From: Glaciihabitans tibetensis
GTDB taxonomy: Bacteria; Actinomycetota; Actinomycetes; Actinomycetales; Microbacteriaceae
Length of the DNA: 64,000 nt
Assembly (NCBI RefSeq): GCF_003003265.1
Contig: NZ_PVTL01000006.1
Coordinates: forward strand, 62,001-126,000
Direction: 5' to 3'
A program made the position numbers and the translations under genes. Each line of letters opens with the position of its first letter. The first letter of the stretch is position 1. Below are positions 1 to 8,984 of the stretch, in pieces. The notes under the pieces were generated by a model. The model saw only the letters and a list, made by a program, of their open reading frames with translations. It searched no databases and was not told the DNA's origin.

Positions 1-2
1 TT

Positions 3-3000
3 CTGCCGCCGACCACACCCGTTGCCCCAATCACGGAGGCGCGGCGCGGCTGGCGCCTCGGCAGCCAGCGGTTCACCCAGGTCGCCATGCTGGTGGTGGC
101 AGCCATGGTGCTCGCGATTGTTCCCGGCACCGTGTCGGCGCCCGCTTCCGCCGCCGTCATCGGCGAGCCCGTGCTTACCGCGAGCATCACGCCGAGCGCC
201 ACCTCGGACGGATCGTTGTTCACGGTCAGCGCCGAGGTGGATGCTGCGGACGCCAGCGACGACGGAACCCCCGCGGGCTCTGTCCAGTTTTTCGACGGAG
301 ACGTAGCGTTCGGCCTGCCGACTGCCCTCGTCGCCAGCGACATCGCGTCCATCGCAACCGCTGCACTGGTTGATGTGTCGCTTGAGGTGGGCGAGCGCTC
401 GTTCCGGTTTGAGTACACCCCCGCGGATGCGACGGCCAGTGTGAGCACCTCCGGCCCCGTGGTGCAGACGGTTGAACCTGCCCCGACTACTGCTCCGGCC
501 CCGGAGCCTGCTCCGGATACTGCCCCGGTACCTGCTCCGACCGCAGCCCCGGGGGCGGCCCCCGCCGTGGCGCCGTCACCGTTCCTGCGGGCAGTCGCTG
601 CCGCAACCAGCGTGACGGCGGCTTTCTCGACGACGTCGATTGAGTACGGCATTCCGGCACCGCTTAGCGTGACCGTGGCCTCGTCTCTCGACGGGCCGCG
701 CACCCTCGAGGTGCGCAACACCGCGACAAACGCGCTCCTGTCGTCGGAAATTATCCAGATTGTCAGTGGCGCCGCGGCCGCGACCGTAAACGTAACCGGG
801 CTTCGTCCGGGCAACCACGTTGTGTCGGCCACTGTGGTGGGCGACGGGCTTAACGCGGAAGCGACCGCAACAGCTGCTTCACTTCGGGTGACGACCGCCC
901 CAACAACGATGACGCTGATGACCAGCCAGTCGGGCATGGAGTTCGGCAAGCCCGTCACGTTCTCTGCGAGCGTGCGGACGAGTACAGGCGCTACCCCGAC
1001 AGTGGGTCGTGTCACGTTCTACGCGGGAAACAAGCTCCTCGGTTCCGCCGCAGTGAATGCCTCGCGCTCCGCCTCCTTCACATGGATTCCGACCGCGGAC
1101 GACCTGGGTGCGGACGACACCGCAACGATCGTGGCGGAAGCGTCGTACTTCGATTCCAGTTTTCTCTACTCTGGTTCATCGGGCACAACACACGTGCAGC
1201 TCTCCCGGGTGCAGCTGCCCGCGCCCAGCATGATCTGGTCGGGCGACCTGTCCGATCCCCTCGAGCGCTACCTCACGGTCACCTACCCCGCCGCCGAAGG
1301 GCGCCCGGTGCCGTCCGGCGTTGTGCAACTCAGTGACGTGGGTGGCGCCATGATCGCGCGGGAGCCCCTCATCAACGGCTCCGTTCAATTTCGGGTGATT
1401 CTCCCCGACCCGTTCCCACCTTTGGGCATCGAGTTCCTCTCGAACACCCAGGGCCCAGACCGAACCTACGCGTGGCGTGGAGACATGGTTCCGGACCTTG
1501 TGCTTCCGCCATATACCCCCAGCGTTTCTGTGAGCGCTCCGATGGATGTCTTCAGCGGCACACCTTTCGCCGTAAACGTAGACGTCACCAACGTTCCGGT
1601 GTCGACGGTTTCGGCAGTGATGATCACCGACACCGCTCCCAACGGTGACGTGCGAACCATCGGTAGTGCCACTCTTGACCAGGCTGGCCACGGCGATGCC
1701 GTGGTGACGATTGACGTTGAAGGCGCGCACAAGATCGGCGCGGCAGTGTTTTTCACCCCACAGAGCGAAATGGCGACCGCCTACTCGTCCACCGTTCCGG
1801 TGACCGTGGCAGCGCCCGTGCGGATCGTGCCGAACCTGGTGGTCACCTCACGCGGAGACCCCGTAGCGGGCGGCGCGATTCTGGTGCAGGTCACGGCCGA
1901 GTGGATCGCACCCGGATCAACCGGGTTGGCCGTGGGCGCGATCGTCGACGTACGCGACGGCAACGGTGCATATCTTGGTCAGGTCACTCTGAACGACACC
2001 GCAAGCGGAAACGGCTACAGGGGTGAGCTCCGGGTCAGCAACCTGCGCCCAGGCGCGCTCAGCATTGTCGCCTCCGCAAGCTACGGCACGTTGGGCGGGA
2101 TTGCTACCAGCGCCCCGTTGGTCATTGTGGTCGCGGCGCCCGAGACCACCCTGGCACTGAACATCCCGTCGGTGGTGGTGGGCCAGACTCTCAACGTCGG
2201 TATAACCGCCTATCCCAGCGGCGGCTACGACGGGTTGTCCCGTTCCCAGGCAGCGACCGTGGTCATTGACGGTATGCCGTGGAAGATTTCCCTCACCAGG
2301 GGCACAGGTACCGACCCATTCCGCGGGACCGTGTCGGTGCCGACCAGCCAGGTTGGTTCGCTGAACGTCACCGCCTCGATTCCGGGCGACGGGATCGACA
2401 CCAGCGCCGCATCGACTACAGCGACTGCCTCCGTGCTTATTCGTCCCACCTCGGTTTCTGTGGTCATGATGTCGTCTGCCCGTGCGGGGGAGCCCGTGAC
2501 GGTCTCCGCGAGGATTGTGCAGGAAGGTCCCCAGCGCAGCCCCGCCCCCACCGGCACACTGACGGTTGCGGGTGTGCGCTGTGTGCAGGACGTGCCTTGC
2601 GTTATTCCGGGCAGCGAGGTGCGCACGGGAATAAACACGTTCACCGCTGTGTACTCCGGAGACTCGAACAACACAACGTCGACCAGCCAGGTCACCTTCA
2701 CCGCGGCTCCCCGTACCTCGGCGCTCACGGTCAGCTTCTCGCCCACGATCGAGGACTGGGTCTACGGCGAACCCATCACCGCCACCTGGAGCACCCGTAC
2801 CAGCGCCCAGCCGGCCTCCGGCACCGTCGCTGTCACGATCGCCAACGCCGCGTGCAGCGGACCCGCGCTCGCGGGCAGCTGCACGCTGACCCCGACAACA
2901 AAGGCGGTCAGCACCCCCATCACCACCAACTACTCGGTGCGGTTTGTGTCCTTTGACGGCGCCCCGCCGGCCACGGTCGACGGCACAACGCAGTCGGCGA

Positions 3001-5666
3001 GCCTGTGTGTGTACCCGTTTATCGACGGCACCGTCGACTACACCTCGGCCACGCGCTGTGGAGGCAACCAGACCGGCGTTCGCACCGGGTCCACCCTGCG
3101 GGTCACTCCGATCGTGGCCGAAGGGAACATCTTCGACCACTGGACCCTCAACGGTGCTGACCTGACTGACCGGTCGGTACCGCTCGTGTTGGTGATCACG
3201 GGCGAAACCACACTGATGGCTGTCGGCACGCTTCCGGTCGTTGAGTGCTTCACCCTGCAGGTGACGCCCTCCCGTATTGAGAGCCAGTCCGCGGGCGGGA
3301 GGCTCACGGCGATCACCGCGCCCAACTGCACCGATCCGAACATGCCCACCGCTGAGGAGATCGTCGACTGGAACAACTCCAGGCCCCGGTACGCCGCCGG
3401 AACGGTGGTGTACGTGCGAGCGGATGCCAGAACCGAGGAACCAAAATACGTGCTCGACGGCCCATTTGTGGGCGCCACCATGGTGAACGAGGTGGTCGGC
3501 AAGGTCACGATGGATGCCGACCGCACGGTGTCGGCAACGTTCTCTGTTCAGGACTGCGTGCGCACCGATTTTCTGCAGCCGGATGGGGGAAACGTGAGCC
3601 TGCTGAGCGCGGTTCGTCCCCTGGCCAGCGCTAACCTGTTGCCCGCCACCGGCGAATGTGTCGCCTACGACGGCAGTCCCGGATACGTTCCGGGCACCCG
3701 CCTCAGTGTGATCGCCACCGCCGACGACGACACTGTGCTCGAATCCTGGCTGACAAGCAGCGGGATTGTGCCACTCACCGACGAGCAACGAAAGGTTGTT
3801 TCCGTCGGAAGACTGAGTCAGACAAAGGTGGAGCGAACCCTCTCCGTGGAGGTTCCTGAAACGGCCCGTTTCGAGGTAACCGCCCGGTTCAGTCGCGTGG
3901 AGTGTGTCTCCGTGACCGTCATCTCGCGGTCATTGATCGCTTCCTACGAAACAACGGAAGAACGAGTTCCTGAGGGCGCCTTCGCCACCGGCTGGGGCAC
4001 CGAGACCGGCTGTGGTGGTATCGCGGAGGAGCGCACGTCCACGTTCACTCCCAGCGGCTTCTACCACGTGAAATCTGTCACCAACTCGTTCGTAGCTTCG
4101 GGACGGGTCGACGTTGAAACAGACGAGGCCCGGGTGTCTGCCCGCTTCGGGGGTCGCGACTTTATGCTGGGCGCGTCGCAGGTCTACTGGTCAACTGACA
4201 CAACCACCGGATTGTCGACCATGGTGCACGCTTCTCGCGGTGACGTCGCGTCGCTGGTCGGGCGCGCGGATGGTCCTGTGCTCGATCTCGAGAAGGTTGT
4301 GGGCAGCATCACCGTCACCGCTGACTGGTCCATGCTGAACTGTGCTGCGCCGAACGTGACGCTGCCGCAGGGCGGTGGGTTCGTCATCCTTCCGGGTTCC
4401 GCCGATGAACCGTTCTGCAACGACAAAAACCTGATCGCTCCGGGCCAGACGGTAGAGCTCAATCCGATACCCATCAATGGTGCGCCGGGCCTCACGGCTC
4501 TCACGACGGATGTGACGAGTGACACCTATGTCGCGGGTGTCGCGAAGGTGGTTGGCACTCTGCCCTACCGCCTCGAGTACTGCGCGCCGCTGGGTGTGGA
4601 GGTGCGGATTCACGATGACTCCGGCGCTGTCACAATCCCGAGCCGGGAGCTTGCGACCGCTCTCGTGGAAGACGACGGTGGATGCCCGCCGCTGTGGACG
4701 CGCCACAACCGCACAACCAAGACAGTGATCTCTGCCGAGGGCGAGTTCGGCTACTCCGTCATCGGCAACGCCGAAGGAATCGGTCCGGTGCGCACGGTCA
4801 GCGCGGCCGGTGTGGTTTCTGGTCCGACCGAGTTCAACCTCCAGACGGTGTGTTTCACGCTGTCCGTTGGTGACGCCTCGATCACCACAGCGGGCAACTG
4901 CCCTGGTGGTGCCGCCAACAGGTTTTTGAGAGGCGCCCAGGTAGAACTGCAGGCCGAGGACGCCGATCGTTTTGATGGCTGGGAGGGCGTCGATGCTGAG
5001 GAGGGCGAGACCGCGTGGGTGATTATCGACCGCGACCGCTACGTCGAAGCCGACATCCACAACTACTCAGACGTTGAGAAGCTCGGCAACGTCCTGAGCA
5101 GCGTCGCGGGTCGTGTTGTTTCCGCTGTGATGACCTTTGCTACGGGGGTGCTGCTCGCAAACGCGTTCGTTGTCAAAGCGGCAGGCTGGGCGCTGAAGGG
5201 TGTCGCCGTTGGTCTGCGCGCGATAGGCGCCGGTGGCGCAGTCGCCGATGGCTTCGACAAGGGATCCCAGGTGATCGCGGCCCAGTTTGATGCACTTAGC
5301 CTCCTGTCCACCTGCTTGAACAAGTTTGCGCACGGAGAAAGCGTGCTCGACAGCGTGTCACTGACCCCAGGTACGGTGACGGTCTCAAAAGACTCGAGTC
5401 CCGCAGAGCTCGTGGCGGCGATGAAGACCCAACTGGCGAACGACGTCGCCGGCAAGGGTGGAGCACCGATCCGGCTGCCGGGCAGCGCCGTCTTTGGCAA
5501 ACTCGCCGGTGACGAAGCTGCGGCATTGGTGAACGCGTTCCTCTCCAATCCATCGATGTACACCGGAGATGCGCGTGACCAATGGAACGGGTTCGGCGAC
5601 AAGATGACCAGTTGTGTGGAGACTGGCGCAAAGAAGTACCTCGCCACGACCTACTCCGGCTACTAA
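3..5666 (+). CDS. Giant secreted Ig-like / InlB-type repeat surface protein (5' end probably outside window)
   Basis: About 1,860 residues. The first in-window ATG is at 87, but the frame is open to the left edge. The residues before it (EARRGWRLGSQRFTQVA) look like the basic n-region of a signal peptide, no ribosome site precedes 87, and no ATG, GTG or TTG lies between, so the true start is probably upstream. A hydrophobic core and an Ala-x-Ala cleavage site follow 87. Next come a Pro/Ala-rich linker (about residues 130-170 from 87), many Ig-like beta-sandwich repeats typical of bacterial adhesins (about 170-1000), then Cys-containing segments with 'FDHW'-like motifs resembling divergent InlB B-repeats. 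Near residues 1668-1715 there is a long hydrophobic Ala/Val/Gly stretch, followed by about 145 further residues. There is no LPXTG motif. Probable role: surface adhesion or structure. Family features are clear; the ligand is unknown. Confidence 0.8.
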   Translation: MPPTTPVAPITEARRGWRLGSQRFTQVAMLVVAAMVLAIVPGTVSAPASAAVIGEPVLTASITPSATSDGSLFTVSAEVDAADASDDGTPAGSVQFFDGDVAFGLPTALVASDIASIATAALVDVSLEVGERSFRFEYTPADATASVSTSGPVVQTVEPAPTTAPAPEPAPDTAPVPAPTAAPGAAPAVAPSPFLRAVAAATSVTAAFSTTSIEYGIPAPLSVTVASSLDGPRTLEVRNTATNALLSSEIIQIVSGAAAATVNVTGLRPGNHVVSATVVGDGLNAEATATAASLRVTTAPTTMTLMTSQSGMEFGKPVTFSASVRTSTGATPTVGRVTFYAGNKLLGSAAVNASRSASFTWIPTADDLGADDTATIVAEASYFDSSFLYSGSSGTTHVQLSRVQLPAPSMIWSGDLSDPLERYLTVTYPAAEGRPVPSGVVQLSDVGGAMIAREPLINGSVQFRVILPDPFPPLGIEFLSNTQGPDRTYAWRGDMVPDLVLPPYTPSVSVSAPMDVFSGTPFAVNVDVTNVPVSTVSAVMITDTAPNGDVRTIGSATLDQAGHGDAVVTIDVEGAHKIGAAVFFTPQSEMATAYSSTVPVTVAAPVRIVPNLVVTSRGDPVAGGAILVQVTAEWIAPGSTGLAVGAIVDVRDGNGAYLGQVTLNDTASGNGYRGELRVSNLRPGALSIVASASYGTLGGIATSAPLVIVVAAPETTLALNIPSVVVGQTLNVGITAYPSGGYDGLSRSQAATVVIDGMPWKISLTRGTGTDPFRGTVSVPTSQVGSLNVTASIPGDGIDTSAASTTATASVLIRPTSVSVVMMSSARAGEPVTVSARIVQEGPQRSPAPTGTLTVAGVRCVQDVPCVIPGSEVRTGINTFTAVYSGDSNNTTSTSQVTFTAAPRTSALTVSFSPTIEDWVYGEPITATWSTRTSAQPASGTVAVTIANAACSGPALAGSCTLTPTTKAVSTPITTNYSVRFVSFDGAPPATVDGTTQSASLCVYPFIDGTVDYTSATRCGGNQTGVRTGSTLRVTPIVAEGNIFDHWTLNGADLTDRSVPLVLVITGETTLMAVGTLPVVECFTLQVTPSRIESQSAGGRLTAITAPNCTDPNMPTAEEIVDWNNSRPRYAAGTVVYVRADARTEEPKYVLDGPFVGATMVNEVVGKVTMDADRTVSATFSVQDCVRTDFLQPDGGNVSLLSAVRPLASANLLPATGECVAYDGSPGYVPGTRLSVIATADDDTVLESWLTSSGIVPLTDEQRKVVSVGRLSQTKVERTLSVEVPETARFEVTARFSRVECVSVTVISRSLIASYETTEERVPEGAFATGWGTETGCGGIAEERTSTFTPSGFYHVKSVTNSFVASGRVDVETDEARVSARFGGRDFMLGASQVYWSTDTTTGLSTMVHASRGDVASLVGRADGPVLDLEKVVGSITVTADWSMLNCAAPNVTLPQGGGFVILPGSADEPFCNDKNLIAPGQTVELNPIPINGAPGLTALTTDVTSDTYVAGVAKVVGTLPYRLEYCAPLGVEVRIHDDSGAVTIPSRELATALVEDDGGCPPLWTRHNRTTKTVISAEGEFGYSVIGNAEGIGPVRTVSAAGVVSGPTEFNLQTVCFTLSVGDASITTAGNCPGGAANRFLRGAQVELQAEDADRFDGWEGVDAEEGETAWVIIDRDRYVEADIHNYSDVEKLGNVLSSVAGRVVSAVMTFATGVLLANAFVVKAAGWALKGVAVGLRAIGAGGAVADGFDKGSQVIAAQFDALSLLSTCLNKFAHGESVLDSVSLTPGTVTVSKDSSPAELVAAMKTQLANDVAGKGGAPIRLPGSAVFGKLAGDEAAALVNAFLSNPSMYTGDARDQWNGFGDKMTSCVETGAKKYLATTYSGY

Positions 5667-5762
5667 GTGCGCTGGCCGGAACCCTCCCGGAATGCTCACC
5701 TGAAGTCCTCCCGGCTGGTGCAGAAGTCTGGTGCAGCAGCCCAGTGCGGAAGGTGGATGTAG

Positions 5763-5933
5763 ATGGTGACTCGCCCGCTCACCGGCCTCGAACACAATCT
5801 CGTACTGCTGTCGATGAGCGGGCTCACCCGGGTGGTTCCGCTGGCGGTGACGCGTGCGTGGCTGAAACAATTCACAGGATCAGCTGGTCGGCCTGAAGCG
5901 CAAATGCCCGATCCAACGCTTTTATACCCCTAA
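5763..5933 (+). CDS. Possible 56-residue ORF, unrecognised
   Basis: A short frame (MVTRPLTGLEHNLVLLSMSG...) preceded by a purine-rich GGAAGG about 13 bases before the ATG. It has no recognisable domain. It lies in the gene-poor stretch after the giant surface protein and could be a gene remnant or chance. Low confidence. Confidence 0.2.
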   Translation: MVTRPLTGLEHNLVLLSMSGLTRVVPLAVTRAWLKQFTGSAGRPEAQMPDPTLLYP

Positions 5934-6427
5934 CGACCCAGCCAACAATGCAAAAGGTTTCGTTGTGGACCGATTCCAGCTCGCGGGGCGCCCGAAGGGT
6001 GGCGTATTCGTACGCAACAAAATCCGGTGTCGCCTGTTTCCGCGATGACTGTGTCCAGACATTTATTGGGTGGATGTCTCGGTCACGGGTTCTCTCTCAA
6101 TTCAGCTCGGCGCTGTGGCTTTTGACCTGAGTTTTCTGCGCCGCCGCCCTGTTACCGCAGGCTCGACCTCGGACTCGTAGGGACACAAGCACCGGCAGCG
6201 GCTGTGGGTGACGTGGCGAGGAACGCCGATTCGGATGACAGCAAAAAGGGGCGCTGTCAAGTCCATGGACGCGTCTCGGCGGCTGTGTTTCGATGGGGAC
6301 ATCAAATCAGGGGGTGCTGGACCCGGACTGCGCGGTGTGAGCGCTCCGGAGGTCGACGCGCACCTGATAGCCGACGTGGCCTCGCTGAGAAACAAACTGT
6401 GGCCACCCGTCAGAGAGCTGGAACAGC
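5934..6427. other. Gene-poor stretch, nothing recognised
   Basis: About 490 bases in which no frame shows a convincing start, ribosome site or protein family. Short frames exist on both strands but look random. The base composition appears somewhat less GC-rich around 5870-6060 than in the neighbouring genes. It may be a decayed gene or an island edge; no repeat or integrase was seen. Confidence 0.5.
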
Positions 6428-6655
6428 GTGTCGTACCCCGCAATGACCGTTCGCCAACGGCTGGAAGTTATGGAACTGAGTGACCACGAATGGCGTGTCT
6501 GCGACGCCGACCTGCCGCAGGGCGATGCCCAACGGGTGCTTGGCTACGTCGAGAAGCGTGGCTGGCACTACGAGCTGACCCGCCTGCGCAGTCCCGGCGA
6601 ACGCCTGCGATTTGGCTCACTGACCGACTCACTGGCCGCGCTGAATAACGCCTAG
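6428..6655 (+). CDS. Small hypothetical protein (75 aa)
   Basis: A GTG start is chosen because a purine-rich GAGAG lies about 11 bases upstream; an in-frame ATG at 6443 is an alternative. The protein (core 'MELSDHEWRVCDADLP', then a 'GYVEKRGWHYELTRL' segment and 'FGSLTDSLAAL') has mixed alpha/beta character, no membrane segment and no signal peptide. The 'EWRVCDA' and 'YELTRL' pattern resembles small uncharacterised cytosolic proteins I associate with Microbacteriaceae, but no function is known to me. It precedes the HAD hydrolase by about 30 bases in the same direction and could be cotranscribed. Confidence 0.5.
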   Translation: MSYPAMTVRQRLEVMELSDHEWRVCDADLPQGDAQRVLGYVEKRGWHYELTRLRSPGERLRFGSLTDSLAALNNA

Positions 6656-6688
6656 GAGTTTGGCATCTCGTCCGAGTTGAATAGCCGG

Positions 6689-7396
6689 ATGGCTAACCGA
6701 TCCTCCGCGCAAACGGCTCCGGTCCGTGCTGTCTTCTTCGACATCGACGGAACCCTGGTCGATTCGAACTATCTCCACGTCGAGGCCTGGGCCCACGCCT
6801 TCGCCGATCTTGACGTGCCGGTGGACACTTGGCGTCTGCACCGGAGCATCGGTATGGACTCGGAGAAACTCCTTGACGCCCTCCTGCCTGAGCAACCTTC
6901 CTCCTCCGCCGCCGACCTCGCTGCACGGGCAACCGAGCTGCACTCGTCCTACTACGAAGACATGGTGCCCCGCCTGCGTGCCTTCGAGGGCGGGCGCGAG
7001 TTGGTCGCGGCGCTCGCTGAGCGTGGTGTCACGGTTGTGCTGGCTACCTCCGCCCCGGAAACCGAACTGAAGCACCTGCGAGCGGTTCTCGACATCGAGG
7101 ATGACGTCGCCGAGGTCACCTCGGGCGACGACGTCGAGACGGCGAAGCCCGCACCGGACATCATTGCCGTGGCCTTGGGCAAGGCGGGTGCTGCCCCGTC
7201 AAACACGATCATGATCGGGGATGCGGTGTGGGATGTCGAGGCGGCGGTCAGCGCGGGCGTCACCTGCATCGGGGTGCTGACCGGAGGCGTCTCGCGTGCA
7301 GAACTGGTCGACGCCGGAGCGATCGCCACCTACAGCGACGTCGCCGAGCTGCTCGACCAGCTGGAGGAGAGCCCGCTCGCGCGACTCTGGTCGTAG
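6689..7396 (+). CDS. HAD-family hydrolase (beta-phosphoglucomutase/phosphatase-like)
   Basis: About 235 residues, the usual length for a HAD subfamily I phosphatase. Motif I is DIDGT (nucleophile Asp18 and acid/base Asp20), followed by an alpha-helical cap. Motif II is in 'VVLATSAPE', motif III is the Lys in 'TAKPAPD', and motif IV is 'GDAVWDVEAA'. These give a complete Mg2+-dependent phospho-aspartyl site in the cytosol. The likely substrate is a small phosphorylated metabolite; the sequence does not say which. The ATG at 6689 places the DxD motif about 18 residues in, as is usual; a TTG at 6677 is possible. Family confident, substrate unknown. Confidence 0.85.
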   Translation: MANRSSAQTAPVRAVFFDIDGTLVDSNYLHVEAWAHAFADLDVPVDTWRLHRSIGMDSEKLLDALLPEQPSSSAADLAARATELHSSYYEDMVPRLRAFEGGRELVAALAERGVTVVLATSAPETELKHLRAVLDIEDDVAEVTSGDDVETAKPAPDIIAVALGKAGAAPSNTIMIGDAVWDVEAAVSAGVTCIGVLTGGVSRAELVDAGAIATYSDVAELLDQLEESPLARLWS

Positions 7397-7567
7397 CCCG
7401 GAGGCACGATTCGGGGCAGTCGCCCACTGGTGCGAGTCAGGGCCTGGGCGCTGGCGCGACTCTGGCCCCGCGACACCGTTAGCGGGGCCCCGCCCGGTCC
7501 GCAAGCACTGTGTCTTCGGCGCCCACGACCGTAGCGTGCACGTGGGGGTAAGGCGGAAGGTTCGGGC

Positions 7568-7870
7568 ATGTTGTACCCAAAGAGCGGTGGTCGACAGGGC
7601 TGGTTCTCCCGGACGGCTGGGTGGGTCGGCGCCGCGGTGGGTTTCGCCGTGCTGTCCTACGGAATCGGTTCAGTATTGCTTGCCCGTCTGGCCCCGCCCG
7701 CAGGCGTGCTGGTGGCGATAACGGCTGGAGTTGGCTACGCAGTCTTGGTGCGGGTTGTGATCGCGCGCTGCCTGGAAGGACGCGGTCAGGCGGCGCCCGG
7801 CAGGGGAGTGTTGCGGCGCGGATCGATGGTGCAGCTCAGCGCTCCTGCGCGTCCAGAGGACCCACGATGA
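7568..7870 (+). CDS. Small two-pass membrane protein, hypothetical
   Basis: One hundred residues with two hydrophobic helices (about 18-42 and 45-65), a short basic N-terminus and a basic, Gly/Arg-rich tail ending 'SAPARPEDPR'. No family is recognised. Its 3' end overlaps by 35 bases the 3' end of the oppositely transcribed reductase gene. That overlap lies in the reductase's last strand and low-complexity region, so one of the two ends may be a recent extension. It might assist membrane integrity or be an orphan; no function is claimed. Confidence 0.5.
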   Translation: MLYPKSGGRQGWFSRTAGWVGAAVGFAVLSYGIGSVLLARLAPPAGVLVAITAGVGYAVLVRVVIARCLEGRGQAAPGRGVLRRGSMVQLSAPARPEDPR

Positions 7871-8984
7871 GCTCGTTGGCGCCGGCGGCGGACGCGTCGC
7901 CAGCTGCCTCTGCGCCGGACGCGTCGCCAGCTGCCTCTGCGCCGGACGCGTGGCCAGCTGCCTCGCCAGTGGGCGCGTCGCCAGCTCGCTCGCCCGTGGA
8001 TCGCGCGTCCGCGGTTCCCGCGTCTACGGATGCGGCGTCCGCGCGGGACACGCACGGCATCAGGTAGTGCTCTCGCTCGTCGGCGTCCAGCACGACATCG
8101 CGGTGCAGGGCAGCGCCGGCGATGAGCCTGATCCGGCAGGTGCCGCAGGTGCCGCTCTCGCATGAGCTCGGTACCTCAATGTTCTCCCGCCGAAGCGCGT
8201 CGAGCAGTGTCTCCTGGGTCGACACGGCGATGCGCTGGCCGGACGGGTGCCACACGGCGGTGAAGGGGGAAGTCAGTTCGCCGAACGCGGAGACTCCGTT
8301 GAAGTCCTCGAAGTGAACGGCACTGGGGCGCCAGTGCATGGTCAGCGCGCGAATTTCGTCCTGCAGCGCCTCGGGACCGCAGCAGAAGATGCGGCGGTCG
8401 GCGGCGCTTTCGCCGGGGTCCGCGACCAGCGGCCAGAAGTCAAACGGCACGCCGTTGTGCTCTGCGCGATGGTAAACCGTCACGAATTCGGCTAACGCCG
8501 GGTCGGTCAGCTCGTCGTAAAACGCTGTCTCCTCGACGGAACGCGTCAGGTAGACCAGGTGCACGTCGCTGATTCCGACGGCGAGAATGGACCGCAACAT
8601 CGCCCGAATCGGGGTAATACCGATTCCGGCGGCGATGAGCAGATAGCGCGAAGCCGCATGGAGGGGGAACGTGTTCCGCGGCTCTGAGATGAACAGGGTG
8701 TCACCGACGGCCGTGTCATCCACCAGGCTTGCGGATCCACCGCGTCCGTCCGGCGCCCGACGAACGGCGATGACGTAGCGAAACCGGTCGGCGGGATCGT
8801 TGTTCAGCGAGTAGCTGCGGGACGCGCCACCGGGCGTCGCCACGGTGATGTGGGCACCGACGTCGAACGCGGGCAAAGCGACATCCGCCCCCGCCTCATC
8901 AATTGCACCCAGGGTGAAGGAGAACACGGATGCGGTGAGGGCGCGTTTGTCGAGAATGCGCACGGCGAGGCGGGTGGTGGTCAC
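7836..8984 (-). CDS. FAD/NAD(P)-binding oxidoreductase with C-terminal [2Fe-2S] ferredoxin domain
   Basis: 382 residues in the order FAD domain (RSYSLNND motif), NAD(P) domain ('AAGIGITPIRAML', later 'IFCCGPEALQDEI') and plant-type ferredoxin domain with cluster ligands C275, C280, C283 and C311. This is the architecture of phthalate dioxygenase or vanillate demethylase reductases, which pass electrons from NAD(P)H to an oxygenase or other acceptor. It overlaps by four bases (ATGA) the upstream MOSC gene, so the two are co-translated and the MOSC protein is the likely electron acceptor. Odd: about 55 Ala/Gly/Asp-rich residues (around 316-370, unit SGAEAAGDA) are inserted between the last cluster Cys and the closing strand 'ELIVGPL'. 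They are encoded by a 27-bp tandem repeat. Confidence 0.9.
   Translation of the reverse strand: MTTTRLAVRILDKRALTASVFSFTLGAIDEAGADVALPAFDVGAHITVATPGGASRSYSLNNDPADRFRYVIAVRRAPDGRGGSASLVDDTAVGDTLFISEPRNTFPLHAASRYLLIAAGIGITPIRAMLRSILAVGISDVHLVYLTRSVEETAFYDELTDPALAEFVTVYHRAEHNGVPFDFWPLVADPGESAADRRIFCCGPEALQDEIRALTMHWRPSAVHFEDFNGVSAFGELTSPFTAVWHPSGQRIAVSTQETLLDALRRENIEVPSSCESGTCGTCRIRLIAGAALHRDVVLDADEREHYLMPCVSRADAASVDAGTADARSTGERAGDAPTGEAAGHASGAEAAGDASGAEAAGDASAAGANELIVGPLDAQER
7891..7971. repeat. 27-bp tandem repeat inside reductase gene
   Basis: Two perfect 27-base copies (7891-7917, 7918-7944) and a diverged third. In frame, they encode the SGAEAAGDA-type insertion in the ferredoxin domain. 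The period is a multiple of three, so copy-number change keeps the reading frame. Confidence 0.9.

Noticed and set aside
1917-3788. A 623-residue open frame on the minus strand inside the giant surface gene
   Set aside because: Arg/His/Gly-rich composition typical of an antisense GC-rich shadow; no ribosome site or family; the plus-strand protein has clear domains.
5763-6427. Insertion sequence or integron remnant in the gene-poor stretch
   Set aside because: No terminal inverted repeats, transposase fragments or integrase motifs were seen.
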